Of a stretch of 64,000 nucleotides of DNA, positions 33,601-46,302 are shown piece after piece. How positions within the stretch are numbered: the first letter of the stretch is position 1; the number at the start of each line of letters is the position of its first letter. The DNA lies in assembly GCA_002189035.1 (NCBI GenBank), contig NEEC01000009.1:2170001-2234000 (forward strand), written 5' to 3'. The position numbers and the translations under genes were made by a program. The notes under the pieces were generated by a model. It made no database searches and was not told where the DNA came from. It worked only from the letters and a program-made list of their open reading frames with translations. Origin of the DNA: Utricularia gibba (lineage: Eukaryota; Streptophyta; Magnoliopsida; Lamiales; Lentibulariaceae).

Positions 33601-36600
33601 AGAATGAGGCAAATCACGTTATTGTCAACAGTTAAATTTCAAGAACTATGGTGGACAAAATGGAGACCATGGGATAATCACTTTAATTGTGGCCCATAGA
33701 CTACCTTCACATAGTGCAAGCTTGACTCTTCTTCCTTTGCAATGCTTAAAAGCAAAGAGCTCATATACATCAATTTCAGCAAGTAGGATATCAATGGCAT
33801 GATGATCGCTCTGGAGTGTAAAAAAATTTGGACACAGTGAATCAGGAACACGGCAATGCCCTCATACATCGGAGCAGTATAAGAAAAAAAATCCCATCCT
33901 AATATTTCTTTGGACGCCATTCAAAAAGAATAATAAAAAAACATACATCACCAAATACTGAGAACTTTTCCTGAATTGCATCCTGAAGTCTATCTTCTGC
34001 TTCATCTTCTGAAATTTCTGGACAGAGGAGCCACATTAGAAGGTACAATAAAAAAATAAATAGAATATACTCAGCAATAAGGATTCAGACACAGCAAACA
34101 ATGCTGCATGAGCAATTACCTGCAACGGCACCAATTGTTTTCTCTACGTTTGGAAGGCTTTTATCAGTACGTACTCCTCCACCAACAGAAGGGCCCCATG
34201 AAAAAGAGCCACCAGCAGTCAAATCAACAAAAGCCCACCTGGATGGCAAAAGTTAATAAAAAAACTTTTTCTTGAGTTCACGTATGTAATCTGAGGTAAT
34301 GACTGATCAAGCATTTAACTAAGTAGACACCTTTGATTCCCAATCCATGTATCAGTAAGGCAATCAGCATGGAATCCATCAAAGTTTCCAGATTTCAAAG
34401 ATGTCTCCACTAAGAGCTTCATGTCATCATTTTGGCTATTCAATATCTGAGGAGAAAAGAAACCCTAGAATGTAAGTTTGTGGCATATAATCACCATTAT
34501 AGTATTCAGCTAGATAGGACATGTGAATTCAGATAGTCAAACACAAATCAGTGATAGATATGCAGAAAATATACCTTCAAGATTTTGCTCTGTATTATAT
34601 CATCAATGCCCTTTCCTTGGTATAACTTTTCAACGTTTTTTAATGCATCGAAGCATCTATTATACCAATCAATCTGTCATGAGCAGATGAATAATATCAC
34701 TGTCGGCTTGTATTTTCCCTTTTTAACAAAGTAAAAAAATGTTCACATGATGAAATCCAAAAGGTTCAATTGATCGTCATCATATGAAAGACCACCAAAT
34801 TATCAGATGTTTTCCAATAGGAAAGCAACCATAAAACAAAATATGAGACTCTGCATGCAGGTACAATTTGACTATTTTAAAGAAATTACAAAATATATAA
34901 ATATTTGTGAAAGAAAACTTCAGGTATAGAAGAACCAAGATGACAAACCGTGTCGGTTTCATCAGTTACTGTCCAGGAAAACTTGGCCATTGGGTGCTTT
35001 TCATACAATGGTCTTTTGATATTATCCAGGTCTAGAAAAGAATAACGAGTACATAATAGAAAATGCATTTGGCAGAGTAAGGGAAAAATTTTGACAGCAT
35101 ATATGACATACCTAGAACACTGTCTGGAATATTTCCAGACTGCAGAATTTTTGTCTGCAAGGATTTATTCTGCATATACCAACATCTAAAGTTCAGATTA
35201 AATTTGACAGAAAGGGGAAGAGGAGTGGTGAAAAAAATTAAACAAGCACAAATAAGGAAAATATTACTCATCAGTTACATATTTTTAATGTACTATGAAA
35301 ACAACTTGTTGACTAGGCCAACATGAGACATACCTCGTGGAGAAATTTTATCTCGGATGAGGACAAACCTCGCCTGAAGCATACCTTAGAATTAGTTAAT
35401 CAAAAGGGAATTTCAAAAAAAAAAAAAAAGGAAACATAAATTTGTACATCCCCATCTTGAGATGAAATGGAATTAGTATATGAAATAGGCTTCACGGGTA
35501 AACAAAAGTATAATTGGCATACCAGAAACATTCAACAAGCAATTTTGAAGTAAACAGTATTTATCCAAACCCAGTCTCTTTGATAACGCTACACCAAAGC
35601 AATAAACAAAACAAATCTTCAAAATGGAAGCCAGGAAATCATCATTTACTCCCATTTATTTGAAATATGAAAGAGTACCAACAAAGAAGATAAAACTCTC
35701 ATGGAATTGTAAATTCAGTAGGTACATGCAATGCAAGCATTCTTGCAAGAAGAGAGAAGTTTTCCACCCTCAAAAATACCATGCAATGGAATGTTTCTGA
35801 AAGGCTTAAGGACCATCAAATTTGCGATGCTTCATGAACATATAATAAAATCAGCTATCACAATTAGGCATACCTATAACCATATGAACCCATTTTGGCA
35901 TCTCGCTTTGGGTTCAAGATGAATACATTGTAGGCATCTTCCAACTTCAGATAGTCTACAAGGCTACTGAAAAGAAAACTGATCATATCTACGTCAACTT
36001 GCCAATTTCCGTTTTCATCATCCCTTCAAAACCAAAAATTTACTAATGAGATGGGTTCACAAAAATTTTCCATGACCAGGATAGAGAGAAAAGTTCAACT
36101 CATATCAGGAAGCATCAACCAACCTGCTATTAGATATATCATCTTTACGACCAAGTATACTGATGGCACTTTCAAAAATGGATGTTACCTTCTCATCCAA
36201 TTGAATGGCATGCACTGAAAAACTTCAGATCATAGGAGGAGACGACAGTAGCCATTACAAGACAAGTGAGGGGTTAGAGGGCTCCTGAAATACGTACAAA
36301 ATGGAATGACAGAAAAAAAAAAACAGATAAGAACGTACTTGTAGTTTATGCGGCTGACAAGGGGCATATAAGTGTTTTGCCCATGATCTACACTAATCTT
36401 ATAAAATGGGGTAAGAGTTTCTCCAAGTTTAGGAATCCTAGTATGTTCAAATATATGATCGATTTTTGTGAACCAGCGCTCCAATTCATCAGCATTCAGC
36501 TTGAATTCTGAAGAAAAAGATAGCAATTAATAGTAGGTATCTAAAGTCCATAATTCAACAAGAGCTATACAAAGCTACGATTTAGAGGCATTCTTGCATA

Positions 36601-37126
36601 CCCTTGTTTCCCTTGCCTTCGAATCCAATAAATATGAAGTTTACAGGCACAGGGATATAGATTGAATCAACTTCCAACACGTTCAAAAAATTTGCAATGT
36701 TTCCTGAACTCCATAAGACAAGAAAACCTTCAGACCCTTAATAAGGTGATTCCATGTACTAATACGAGTTTTAGAATTACAGGTGGAAAGGCCGGTGTAA
36801 CTGCATAAGCAATGCCAGTGTAATGCTAAAACAAATGTGCCCCGAAATTTTTTCAAGATAAGTACCTGCCTTCGTATAGTTGATGACGCCTCCGCTACCC
36901 GGTTTAGTAGATTCCATGTCATCAAAACCTGAATGAAAAACACGTTCCAGTTACAACGTTTCACGTGCCTTAGCAGAAAAAAGGAACGGAAAATGAACCT
37001 ACCACTATGGAGTACTCTTTCACTCCAGAACCGACTTTTCTCCTTGAGATTAAACAAAGAAAATGCAGAAGCCGTCCTGTTTTTACGACTGGAAGATATA
37101 TCACCATTGGACACAGCCGCGAACAG
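30669..37126 (-). CDS. large type I membrane protein orthologous to Arabidopsis At5g58100 (first exon not found)
   Basis: About twenty exons on the minus strand encode a protein of roughly 940 residues. From the first located exon (37003-37126): FSLFNLKEKSRFWSE, then (36866-36928) GSGGVINYTKAG, then VDSIYIPVPVNFIFIGFEGK. Further on are WFTKIDHIFEHTRIPKLGE, RPLYEKHPMAKFSWTVTDET, WGPSVGGGVRTDKSLPN, AEISEDEAEDRLQDAIQEKF, DILLAEIDVYELFAFKHCKG and AMAFSVARRAAAVPLLLVNG. The last exons (30927-31003 and 30669-30843) give LRQLHTLEDASKS, a single membrane span (LLPAAVVISFALWWFLL) and the tail KPRKPKPKIN. I recall nearly the same tail in At5g58100, a protein of unknown biochemistry that I remember being linked to pollen exine patterning; that link is from memory. 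The exon with the signal peptide start lies upstream of 37126, but I could not place it in frame. A hydrophobic stretch after an ATG near 37190 is out of frame. Confidence 0.88.
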
Positions 37127-38123
37127 CTGAAATCAGGGGCACGTCAACGAAGCTCCAAAAGACCCAGTCTCAAGAGGGCAATACCGTGCCACATTTTTTT
37201 CATAACTATAAGACGTTGAAACTTACAGTTTTACGTAAAGGGTAACAAACTACACATTTGATCAACAGAACTGCAAACTACAACTATGCTATGAGCAATG
37301 AAATTGCAGGGCAATACAGACACAGAAGCTTCAGACAAACACAATGGGAAGAGCATTGAAAAAAAAATCGGTACCCACCAACAGTTGGAGCAAGAGTAGC
37401 GATATGCGACAAACTCTGGGCGTTAACATTGAAGCGAATATCAAGAATCAATCTTTCTCCCTGTTCACCAACTCCCGCATCGAAATAACCACATGGGATC
37501 GGACTTGAAACCCAAGAGTCTGGTAGAACAACGAGCTTGATCCGGGCTCTCGGTGACACTCAACTTGGCGAGGGACAAAATGCGCCGCTTGTCTATGTAC
37601 TTGTTCACCAAGTTTTGGACTTGAATGTCGCGCTTCAGATAACAACGAACGAATAGTCGTTGAACCACTAAATAGCAACTTTTCGTGGTTTTTATTTGCA
37701 AGTTCTAAAATTCATTACCCACAGACTTTACCATCGGCTTTAGTTAAAACCAACCGGTCCGATGGAGATTTGCCCTTCGATCACCACTGTCGAGACTTGC
37801 CCTTCTATCACCCCTGTGTAACTTGCGTATGCGTCGCCTGCATGATCGAAAGAAGCATCTTTTCTCTAAAAAGGGTGTCTTGTATAATTTAGAACACCAA
37901 AAACACAAGACTCGTTCGCAAACAAGGCCCCTTATCTGATACATTTGTACATGAAACTTCAGGCACGCAAGGTTCCTAACTTGGCCTACCCACATTTGAA
38001 CCAACATCAGATGGCTCTCAGACAGCAAGTACATATCCTAGCTAAGTGCAAGGAACCTAAACCGGTTTCAATCTGTAATAAGACATTTGTAAGCACAGGC
38101 GATCGGGCACAAAGGGCAACAGA
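37127..38123. other. spacer with unexplained minus-strand open frames
   Basis: It should contain the promoter and first exon of the gene above. Between 37284 and 37701 three overlapping minus-strand frames read like pieces of one protein (for example GYFDAGVGEQGERLILDIRF), but they do not join without frame changes and I cannot name them. At about 37763-37815 a 27-base unit (TTGCCCTTCGATCACC / TTGCCCTTCTATCACC) occurs twice in tandem. Confidence 0.4.
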
Positions 38124-39461
38124 TCAAAGATGGAAAGTGTTCTCTACATCCACTTCGTCATGTTCATGAACTAGTTTGCCATCACTCTTACGCTTCGGTG
38201 GGGTGTTCTGATTAGTTGAGTGTTTAAGCTTGGGAAAAGGGGGTTCATTGCAGCCATCTGAAAGCCCTGGCCTGCCGAGCTGCATCTCTGTGTCGACGTC
38301 CAGTGGCATCCACGCTAAGGGTAGGACTGCACAAACTAGAATCATCAGTGAGATGAATTTGATGCATAATGAGCGTTCCGTATGATAGAGGGAAATAATT
38401 ACTCGTCACCTTTGGCAGGTTGTACAGAGCCTGGTGTCCCAAGACCGCCAAAACCATTTGTCAGGAGATGAGCACGCTTTCTCACGTAGTTCTCTTGGAG
38501 AGGTCGTGGTATTTGAAAAGAAAACCTTGAAATGTGAATCCCCTCTTCACCATACTCCGGGTGATCAGTCAGGAACCTTAAGCATTAGCACCGTGATGGA
38601 CGATATACATCAAAAGCTATTATCACATAAAAGATAGTAGTTAAAGACAGTACCGCTGAACTTCAAGCAGTGAACGAAGTCTTTTCCCATTTGGTGAAGC
38701 GTAGTACCTATAGCATATGCGCTAGAAGTTAGGAACGAGTAATCAATCTCATGATCAAATAACAACTAATGATCTGTAGGCAGCCAACTGTAATCTAGAA
38801 ATACGGAAGCCAAAGAACTTATAAACGTTGAGGAGATTTGGCTGCGGTTTCCTATTAACTAAAGATGATATAGTGATCTGCCAAGGAATGCTTACACATC
38901 TGCAAACTTGGTGCCACCTTCACCTCTAATTCTCAGTAATCTTTGCCAACCAGATGGCGTTCGAGGGATGTTAGGTTTGTCGATAGCCCAAAGCCTGCTG
39001 CCATCTTGTGTTATATCAGGTGGATCTTCACATGAAATTTCAGGCTTCCATTCTCGGGCTGATTCACAGAAGAAGGGTTTCTCTAGAATGCATTCGCGTA
39101 TCTCTTCGTACTTCTCCATTGAAGGAACTAGCCTCCATTTGAAGCAGTTAGCACATTGAACAGTGAAGGCCCCTATAGATGGAAAAATCTTTGGAGTCTG
39201 CTTGGTTACAGAATGCTGTCTTGATGAAGATAAAGGTTCAACGGCAACATTTTCTGTAGGATCATAACACACCAATTGACTCCCGGCATTGCGAGTTTGG
39301 TTTTCTTCATTTTCCAAGTCACCATTATTCAAACCCCCTTCAGATGTTTCTACTCGATCCCGACAATCAGACAGAAGATCAACTTGAAGCCCTGGCCTTT
39401 CTTGTGAACTAGGATCCTCCTTACCACTATCAAGGTCGTCCATTGTCAAACTTCCTGCCAT
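38124..39461 (-). CDS. MBD2: methyl-CpG-binding domain protein with CW zinc finger, MBD2-like
   Basis: Four exons on the minus strand (38896-39461, 38654-38707, 38410-38576, 38124-38326) give 329 residues with matching phases. An acidic N-terminal half of low complexity is followed by a CW-type zinc finger: FTVQCANCFKWRLVPSMEKY, ILEKPFFCESAREWKPEISC. The MBD is IDKPNIPRTPSGWQRLLRIR, GEGGTKFADVYYASPNGKRL, RSLLEVQRFL. It continues with FSFQIPRPLQENYVRKR and PLAWMPLDVDTEMQLG as in Arabidopsis MBD2. CW fingers bind methylated histone H3 lysine 4; plant class MBDs of this type bind methylated DNA weakly or not at all. So it is likely a nuclear chromatin reader. The ATG at 39461 is the first in frame; an open frame extends 20 codons further to an acceptor at 39522, so another 5' exon could add residues. 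Confidence 0.93.
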
Positions 39462-41834
39462 TTTCTCATTCTTCAACTTTACAGTAATTTTTAATGCATT
39501 GGACTGCAAGGCTAACTCCAACTGCGATATTGCTGCAGCATGATGATCAATCCGAGTGGTTTACCTTAGTCTCACCATCACCATGAACAGAAAATGACCT
39601 CTGATCTTGGATACATGGGCCTTATAGCTACTCAATCTGAAGCCTGATGCAAATTACACTGAGAATAAGCGGACAAGGCCTACAACGTAACATAACTACT
39701 ATCAGGTGGAAATTGTGAAAACAGGAATGCACATTTTGAACAACCAGCGGAGACAAAGAAAAATACAATTTACTAAAGAATATGGAAGCAACGCAGAATG
39801 GCAGCAAAATGTAAATAAAGGAAAGACAAAAAAAAAAGTCAAGAGGAGAACAAAGACAACTCTAAAATCATGTAAAAACAACAACTATTCATGTCAATTC
39901 TACAATTTCATCACATAGTTTGCGAGTCCAACAATTCCAACATTTGACACAGAAGCATATACCATGTGAAATTTGAATTCTCCCACGCAGTCAAGCTCAG
40001 CGCAAGAGGTCAAATATGTGCACAAGAAGATCAACTCGGATTTGAAAGCACAGCAAGAAAATATTTAGCTCAGAGAAGTCAACGGAATCTAAAAACACAC
40101 TAATGTAGTGATCACATCCTCAAAGCACAGTGCATAGGGAAAACAAAAGCACTTGGGGATCAGCCAGCTAAGGAGGATACAGGAAAGGAAAGGCAAGCGC
40201 AGCCCCACTAGGCGCGGAGAAGAGATTACACAATATGAAACCAAATGCAAGAAAAAAATGCACGGTCTTGAGATAGGAAACGAAAACCCATGTGTCAACG
40301 CAAACAGACCGGAGAAACCCACCAAGGAAATGAATCTATTAAAACCACTTCAGTAATCAATACCAGAAATGACGGATTCACAAGCAACAAAAAACAGCGA
40401 ATCCCGACGGATCGTCAGGCATTCTCGCACGTAAGCATCACTACTTCCGTCACCGTTGTTTTCAGTGCTTTCGTTCTTCTCGGTCAGGAAGTCGCAGCAT
40501 ACGCATTTCGCACCACATGGGTCAGGAAAAGAACTGACATTTTCACTAAATTATAAGCGATTTTAGTGTAAAAAGTGTTTCTTTATTAACAAGAAACTCC
40601 TTAAAAAAACACGTATGCAGCGAAAGAGTTATACCACGCGCGTGTTGAAAAGCAGCGGACACATTCGAGTCTCTTGCAAATTCACTGTATTCCGTATACA
40701 CCCTCTGGGGCGACTTTATTTTATTGGAATTGGGGTTAGTTCCCAATGCCACACATAATTCATGCACGAGGGAAATGCAAACGGAGCCCCCCAACTGAAT
40801 CAGCAGGGAATGGATTTCGGGACATCAGGGAAGGCCGCAATAAAAGAGTGGCAGCATCCAAAGCCTTCGATTCAAGCTGTGATATCTGAGCAGCAGAGGA
40901 TGAGCTTAATGAGGGGTGACCGAGAATCAAGTAGTAAGAGACTGGACAGAACTTCATAGAGAAATGCAAATGCGCAAGAAATTAATGGTAATAAGATTGC
41001 AGCTATAATTCATAAGATGAAGGTAGAATGGCAGACGACAGAAGATCCATCTCTGGCCATAGCTGGAAAACATTTTGCAGATGAAGCAACAATGGGAATG
41101 AAAACAAGGAAGCACACTTGTTGATCTACTATTGTGGCATATCCAGGGATTCCAGTACAATGAGAATAATAATCGGAACATAAGAATTAAGGCAATTGTC
41201 CAAACCTTCAACCTGCCGGAGTTGACAAGTCATGATGCAAAGGTTAAATGAAACAAATGCGCGAAGCATCCTGCTATATGAAGCCAGAGCCAAAGCCAAA
41301 GGAGATAAAGGATTTTTAGGGCACCAGGCAGCCACCATGTTAAAGAGATTCATTCAGCTAATACGCTGGTGATTCAAAGTCAGATCACATGATGAAAAGA
41401 TCAAGGCAGGTGATCCAATTTCCCCTCCAAATTTTCACTTATGAATCGTAATATCCCAATGATAGTATGCAAACACGAGCGACATTCTGTCATATAAAGC
41501 TAATGCCAGTCATAGTACGCAACCACCAAGTTGCTGCTGGTGAGCACCCAATTCACATCATGGAAGCATAATGATAGACGACTCATATCCAGAAAGAAAA
41601 CATATCCCCGAGATCAAAGAACACAGTACAAGAAGAAAGATAGTCAGAATTTATCTGCAGATCAGGTAACCGTAAGGAGAAAAAAAGAAGCATATCTGTT
41701 GATCTTCTATTATTACAACATCCAGAAACCTAACAACCTCGGGGACGATGCCAAAAATCGAAAACTTCATACTGAAAAGTCGAGTGATAACGCATAATAC
41801 CGAAGCGAAATGAAGCATCAAAAAGAAATCGCGC
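39462..41834. other. long stretch without a recognised gene
   Basis: It holds the MBD2-like promoter and leader and the 3' side of TOM7. Open frames are all below 90 codons and unlike known proteins. Spliceable leader exons of the MBD gene may lie here. I see no transposon ends and no RNA gene. Confidence 0.45.
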
Positions 41835-42074
41835 TTAAACAGGGCTAAGAAGTTGAGCGAGAGATGGCCTCGGCTCAGATCTCATCCCGATTACGATAAT
41901 CAATGGGATGAATCCGTAGTGAGTGATGACTTTCCCCTTCTTTAAAGCCCAGTTAGTCCATTCTTTAACACATTTGGTCGTCGCCGCAAACGTCGATCCC
42001 CCATCGTCATCCGCCGCCGCCGACTTCTTCACCGCCTTACCTTTTCCAGCCTTGAGAGAAACCTTCGACGTCAT
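41835..42074 (-). CDS. TOM7: mitochondrial import receptor subunit TOM7
   Basis: A single exon of 79 residues. The Lys/Ala-rich N-terminus ([20 protein letters not shown]) leads to [20 protein letters not shown] and the tail anchor [20 protein letters not shown], ending LLSPV as in plant TOM7-1. TOM7 is a small tail-anchored subunit of the outer-membrane TOM complex that modulates assembly with TOM40. The frame is open 25 codons further up, but the conserved protein starts at the ATG at 42074. It shares a 430-base divergent promoter with the next plus-strand gene, with TGGGCC/GGCCCA elements at 42230-42300. Confidence 0.95.
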   Translation of the reverse strand: MTSKVSLKAGKGKAVKKSAAADDDGGSTFAATTKCVKEWTNWALKKGKVITHYGFIPLIIVIGMRSEPRPSLAQLLSPV

Positions 42075-42506
42075 TGGAATTGTAACCCTAACACGTTTAC
42101 GAGCAGTGCTCTGGGCGTGCGATTTAGGGCTTACGAGCGTATTGTGCACAAGTCGCTGAATTCAAAAGACGTAAATACCCCTTGAGTGAGGCATGAAGAA
42201 AATGGCTACAACGATAATTTGACACCGGTGGGCCTGCTACTTAGGTTAGGTTTTTGTAGACGTCTGTTGCTTTGAGGCCCAGTGGAATATCAGAGGCCCA
42301 AGACAAAATAGGGTCCAGCTTCTGGAGAAATCTAGAAGTCTAGTGATACAAGCCAATAAGTAAGGTTTCGCGGGAGTCTCTGGACAACAGTGGATCTTTG
42401 GGATTCTCGGAAGTTTCTTGTATTTTCCTGCACATTCTTCCTGTTTTCTCCACCTTGTTGCTGTGCAGTTTTTGCTTGAGACAGCGAGTTTTTGTATTCT
42501 CTTAGT

Positions 42507-43661
42507 ATGAAGAGTGCTTTGGGAATCATGGAGGACTACGCTCTGTTAAAATTGAAGAGGAAGGATCCGGAAGAATTCAGCGATGATTTCTCTGAATTTT
42601 CGCTCTCTTCTCCGGCCAGGAAGATCCGGCGACTGGTATGCTCTAAATGTTTGGGTTATTGTAGTTTAATCCTGTTTCTGTGCGATTGTCTTCCCGTAGT
42701 TTTCGGGATGTAGATCGATTATGCAATTTTGTCAAGTCTGCGCGTCGTCTGTGGGTAGAGCGGCCTTGATTTGAATAACGGTGTTTTGTTTTTGTGATTT
42801 AGGACGTGGAGCTGCCTCCGATCGTGGTGCAGGAGGAATGTGAGATGCCTTTAGTTTCTGAATATTCCCCTGTCAAGGAACTCAATCCTGGTTATCCGTC
42901 TAATGCTGCTGTAAAAATTGATGAATTATCTAGTGTGCCACTTAATGAAGAAAGGGCGATTGTTCTCTTTAATCCCAACAGCACGGCGTCAACTTCGTTC
43001 ATTTCACCATCGCCATTGAGGTTCTTAGTTTCTGTCGGTCCTCAAATACTGTCGGGGATCAAGAGTAAGTGAACAGTTTGATATAGCCTTAGTTTTCCAT
43101 ATGAATGTTGAATATCGTTTGGATCCTTTGTGTGCGCCTGCTGTCATTGATGAATGAACAATATTTTGGTTTTGCATCATTCTGATCATTTCAACTGTCT
43201 GTTTTTCTGTAGCAGCAGCAACTTGAATCTGTTCGTTTATGTGGTTACTTGATTCTGCCTTGCTGCTTAGCCATACTTGTGCCTGCAAACTCTTATACAT
43301 GCTCATATGGTCCACAGATCATGTCTTGCTGCCGAGAAATTCGAACATTGTGATGGGAGTTGATGATGATGCAGCAGAGGCTGATCCATCTGCACCATAT
43401 AACAACTGCCTAGCTGTCATTCCATGGGCACCACAATCACAGCCGCCCTCCGTCAGTGAGCCTGAGAACTCCGACTTCATGGACGCCCAAGAAATTGTAG
43501 AAGAGGAAGCAATGGATGTAGAAGACAATGCCACCCACAAACAAAGTAGCAGGATGCTCATTGGTGACGGCGTCCATCAATGGCGGCTGCAGCAGCAGCA
43601 CTGCTTTGTTTCACATCCTCCCCTGAACACGAGCTCCCCTGTCAGCTGGTACCAATATTAG
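42507..43661 (+). CDS. unknown acidic plant protein, 244 residues
   Basis: Three exons (42507-42635, 42803-43064, 43318-43661) sum to a whole number of codons. The protein opens MKSALGIMEDYALLKLKRKD. It then has SEFSLSSPARKIRRLDVELP, a likely nuclear localisation signal within a phospho-site-like context. Further on are ERAIVLFNPNST and ISPSPLRFLVSVGPQILSGI. The C-terminal third is acidic (PENSDFMDAQEIVEEEAMDV) and ends SPVSWYQY. I recall similar uncharacterised plant proteins sharing the SLSSPARKIRRLD block, but no function is known to me. It is conserved, probably nuclear and largely disordered. It could act as a transcriptional co-regulator, but that is only a guess. Confidence 0.8.
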
Positions 43662-44159
43662 ATGCCCTTTCGTAGCAGCAAGCCAAGGAGCATCATCACT
43701 TCAGCTACTCCCAATCCAAAGAAGGTTGTATGGTAACTTCTGTGATGGTTGTTTTTCAAACTCGAAGTCTGCGAGCACAGAGAAAATGTGCGATCTTTGG
43801 CGCATCAATCACATCTTTGCCATCAACTCAGTTCATGAAAATCAAAGCAAGTATATGGATAAGAACAATATTGTGCTTTGAGTTCAATCCAATGAATTTT
43901 TAATTATATTTTAAAATATTTAGGAGATAAAAAAAACTTTAATTAATTTTAAAAAGGCTATAGATATCCCATATTCCAATTTTGGCCCATTTCAAAATTG
44001 GAAGATATTTTTTAATTTTTTATTGGGCCCTAAAGCTGCGGCCCAAACATTTGTTCTCGAAACAGCGGAAGGAACCCTAGTTCATAATCGCCTCCTCGTT
44101 CATTTGCTTTGGTTCAAGAAGATTTCGGGCGGCGGCCGTTTTCGTTGTGAGCCGAAGGA
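43662..44159. other. 3' region of the unknown gene and promoter of the P3 gene
   Basis: AT-rich from 43890 to 44020. TGGGCC and GGCCCA lie at about 44025 and 44040, followed by AACCCTAG, which suits a ribosomal-protein promoter and leader. Confidence 0.5.
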
Positions 44160-44601
44160 ATGGGAGTTTTCACGTTCGTGCTTAGGAAGTCTGGAGGGGA
44201 TTGGAATGCTAAGCAACTCAATGGCGATCTGGAGGATTCCGCCGAAACCACCTATGAACTCCAGCGCAAGCTTGTTCAAGCTGCCTACGCTGCTGATTCT
44301 TCCGGCGGTGTACAATCTTCTTTCTCCCCCATCACTCCTCACTCCGCCGTGTTTCAGGTTCTTGTTAACGCGATTTCGATTTCGTATTCCTCGAGTCTGC
44401 GAATTTCGATTATAATTTTCGCCATTCGCGTAGGTGATTATTGGTGGAGGCGGCGGTGGAGGCTTTATCAGTGGAGGTGGCGCTGCAGCAGCAGAGGCGG
44501 CTTCCGGTGGCGGTGCGGCCGCGGAAGCTCCTGCGGCTGAGGAGAAGAAGGAGGAGAAGGAAGAGAGTGATGACGATATGGGTTTCTCACTCTTTGATTA
44601 A
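44160..44601 (+). CDS. RPP3: 60S acidic ribosomal protein P3 (plant-specific P-stalk protein)
   Basis: Two exons (44160-44357 and 44434-44601) give 121 residues. The N-terminal domain reads [40 protein letters not shown] and [17 protein letters not shown]. The second exon encodes a Gly-rich hinge ([15 protein letters not shown]), an Ala/Glu/Lys-rich stretch and the universal P-protein end [11 protein letters not shown]3 is unique to plants and pairs with P1/P2-type proteins on the ribosomal stalk that stimulates elongation factor GTPases. The C-terminal end FSLFD rather than the usual FGLFD is a mild variation. The gene is intact. Confidence 0.96.
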
Positions 44602-46302
44602 GGTCACCAGTTACAACTTTAGCTATTCTGCGTTCCATGTTTCTCTTTTAATCAAGCACTCGTTGAATCCCTCGTTTGGGTTTCAGCAGATTATCGGTTT
44701 TCCTATGTGAGTTGTGCTACAAACCAATCTTAATTTTTGACTTCGTTCATCTATCATTCTTCAGAAACCGTTCTGTACTTCATTTGTTCCTAACACACAA
44801 GCCCCAGCTCAGGACATTTTCATGAATCCAGAAGTTGCTTCCTTTCTACTGCAACTGGATACAATCCAGTGCTTTCAACAAAAGATCATCTCCCCTGATA
44901 TATAATCTCCTTTCTTGATTTCAAGGAATTGGTCCTATCATCTGCCATATTCGTGCAAAGTTTGCTCCTTTCCGTATACCATGGTGCTGAACCAATTGCA
45001 AAATGTGTCCTTGATGCAATCTCGGCTTCCTCGAGTACAAAAGAGTGGCCAGAATATGGCTTCGATTTTCCCCTTAAAAAAATAGGGATGTGTTATAAAA
45101 TTGACCATCCTCCTATTATAAAATTGGCCACCTTCCTTGATTGATGTTACTTGTGTGAGAAAATTAGTTACCTTATAAAAAATTAGTATATCGTATGATA
45201 GAGAATCATAGGACTACCATTTTTTTAAATGTCCCAAAATATAGAGCTTCTTTTTAAGATTGGTTTGGAGATGTCTCAGTCAAAACTTGCACTGTTGTTG
45301 GGCTGATAATTGTGGGCCGGGGCCTGGGTAGATGTGTTGCGTTTCACGCGCCTACGCAGGGGCGTAGTCTTCTCCTCTTGTCCTCTTTTTTGAATACAAA
45401 ATCGCCGGCTGGTGATGTAAATGTCGCGTACGGAAGCGAAGGTTCTCCCCTCGTCTCTCCCAATCGACCCTTCCGATGTGTACGTACACTGTTAACGTTT
45501 TACATACAAAAACAAAAAAAGAATGAAATTGCGAATCGTCAACGAACGATCTGCGGGGTCGTTGCGTATGCGTCCCTGTTCCTGTGACGCGCTTGTATTT
45601 TGATCGTAATATGGCGTGAGCTTTGGTTTTCTTGATGTTTTTCAGCGCACTCGGTGTCGAAGATCTCTAAGGGCGGACCAAGTGGAGGTATGCATTTGGG
45701 GACGTGTTAGAGTTTTCTGTTTCGGGATTCAGATAGATACTTCGGGAGGTCCCTTCTGGCGTCTCCATATTAAGGTTTGTTCGTTTCGCTGTTGCCGTTG
45801 ATGATTGTCACGGTGTTTGTGTCAGACTTGGGTAGGGGTGTATAGCGTAGTGAAATGTTTTCTGCTAAGCAGCAGGTGCACTTGTGTGTTTAGGAGGGCA
45901 ATTTGCTCATGTTGTCGAATTAGTGGGATTCCTTTTACTTGGAAATCTTCGGGTAATTCATTTGGAACGATGATCAATCTTGTTATTATCCTCCTTCTTT
46001 TGAAACTTTTTATCGCCGCCGGTTTTTTCATTGATTTTAGTGGATTCGGTAGCATTCATGAAGTGTCGAAAGACTATGAGTCGCGTTTTTTCCGGCATCT
46101 GCAAATGCTTTTGTGATATCTGAGCATTAATGTCATATGTTTTGATATAATGCATGCAATTTTTTTCTTTGCAGGACCTGATTTTTGCAAGCCATAATTT
46201 TGTTATCCAGTTTTGTTGATTGAATAATCACGTTCCACTTGGTGTTTTGAGGAAGCAGGAGGAAGGAAGTTGTAGTATTTCCGGATTTTATGCGTATTTT
46301 TG
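44602..46302 (+). other. spacer and probable spliced 5' leader of the GT14 gene
   Basis: TGGGC, GTGGGCC and GGGCC elements lie at 45297-45330. Several possible leader exons with AG acceptors (near 45644 and 46175) precede the first ATG of the GT14 gene. No coding gene was recognised. Confidence 0.4.

Noticed and set aside
41100-41735. Two similar 50-base segments (about 41100 and 41685) sharing TTGATCT(A/T)CTATT
   Set aside because: Similarity is only about 70 percent over 50 AT-rich bases and does not extend; not enough to call a duplication.
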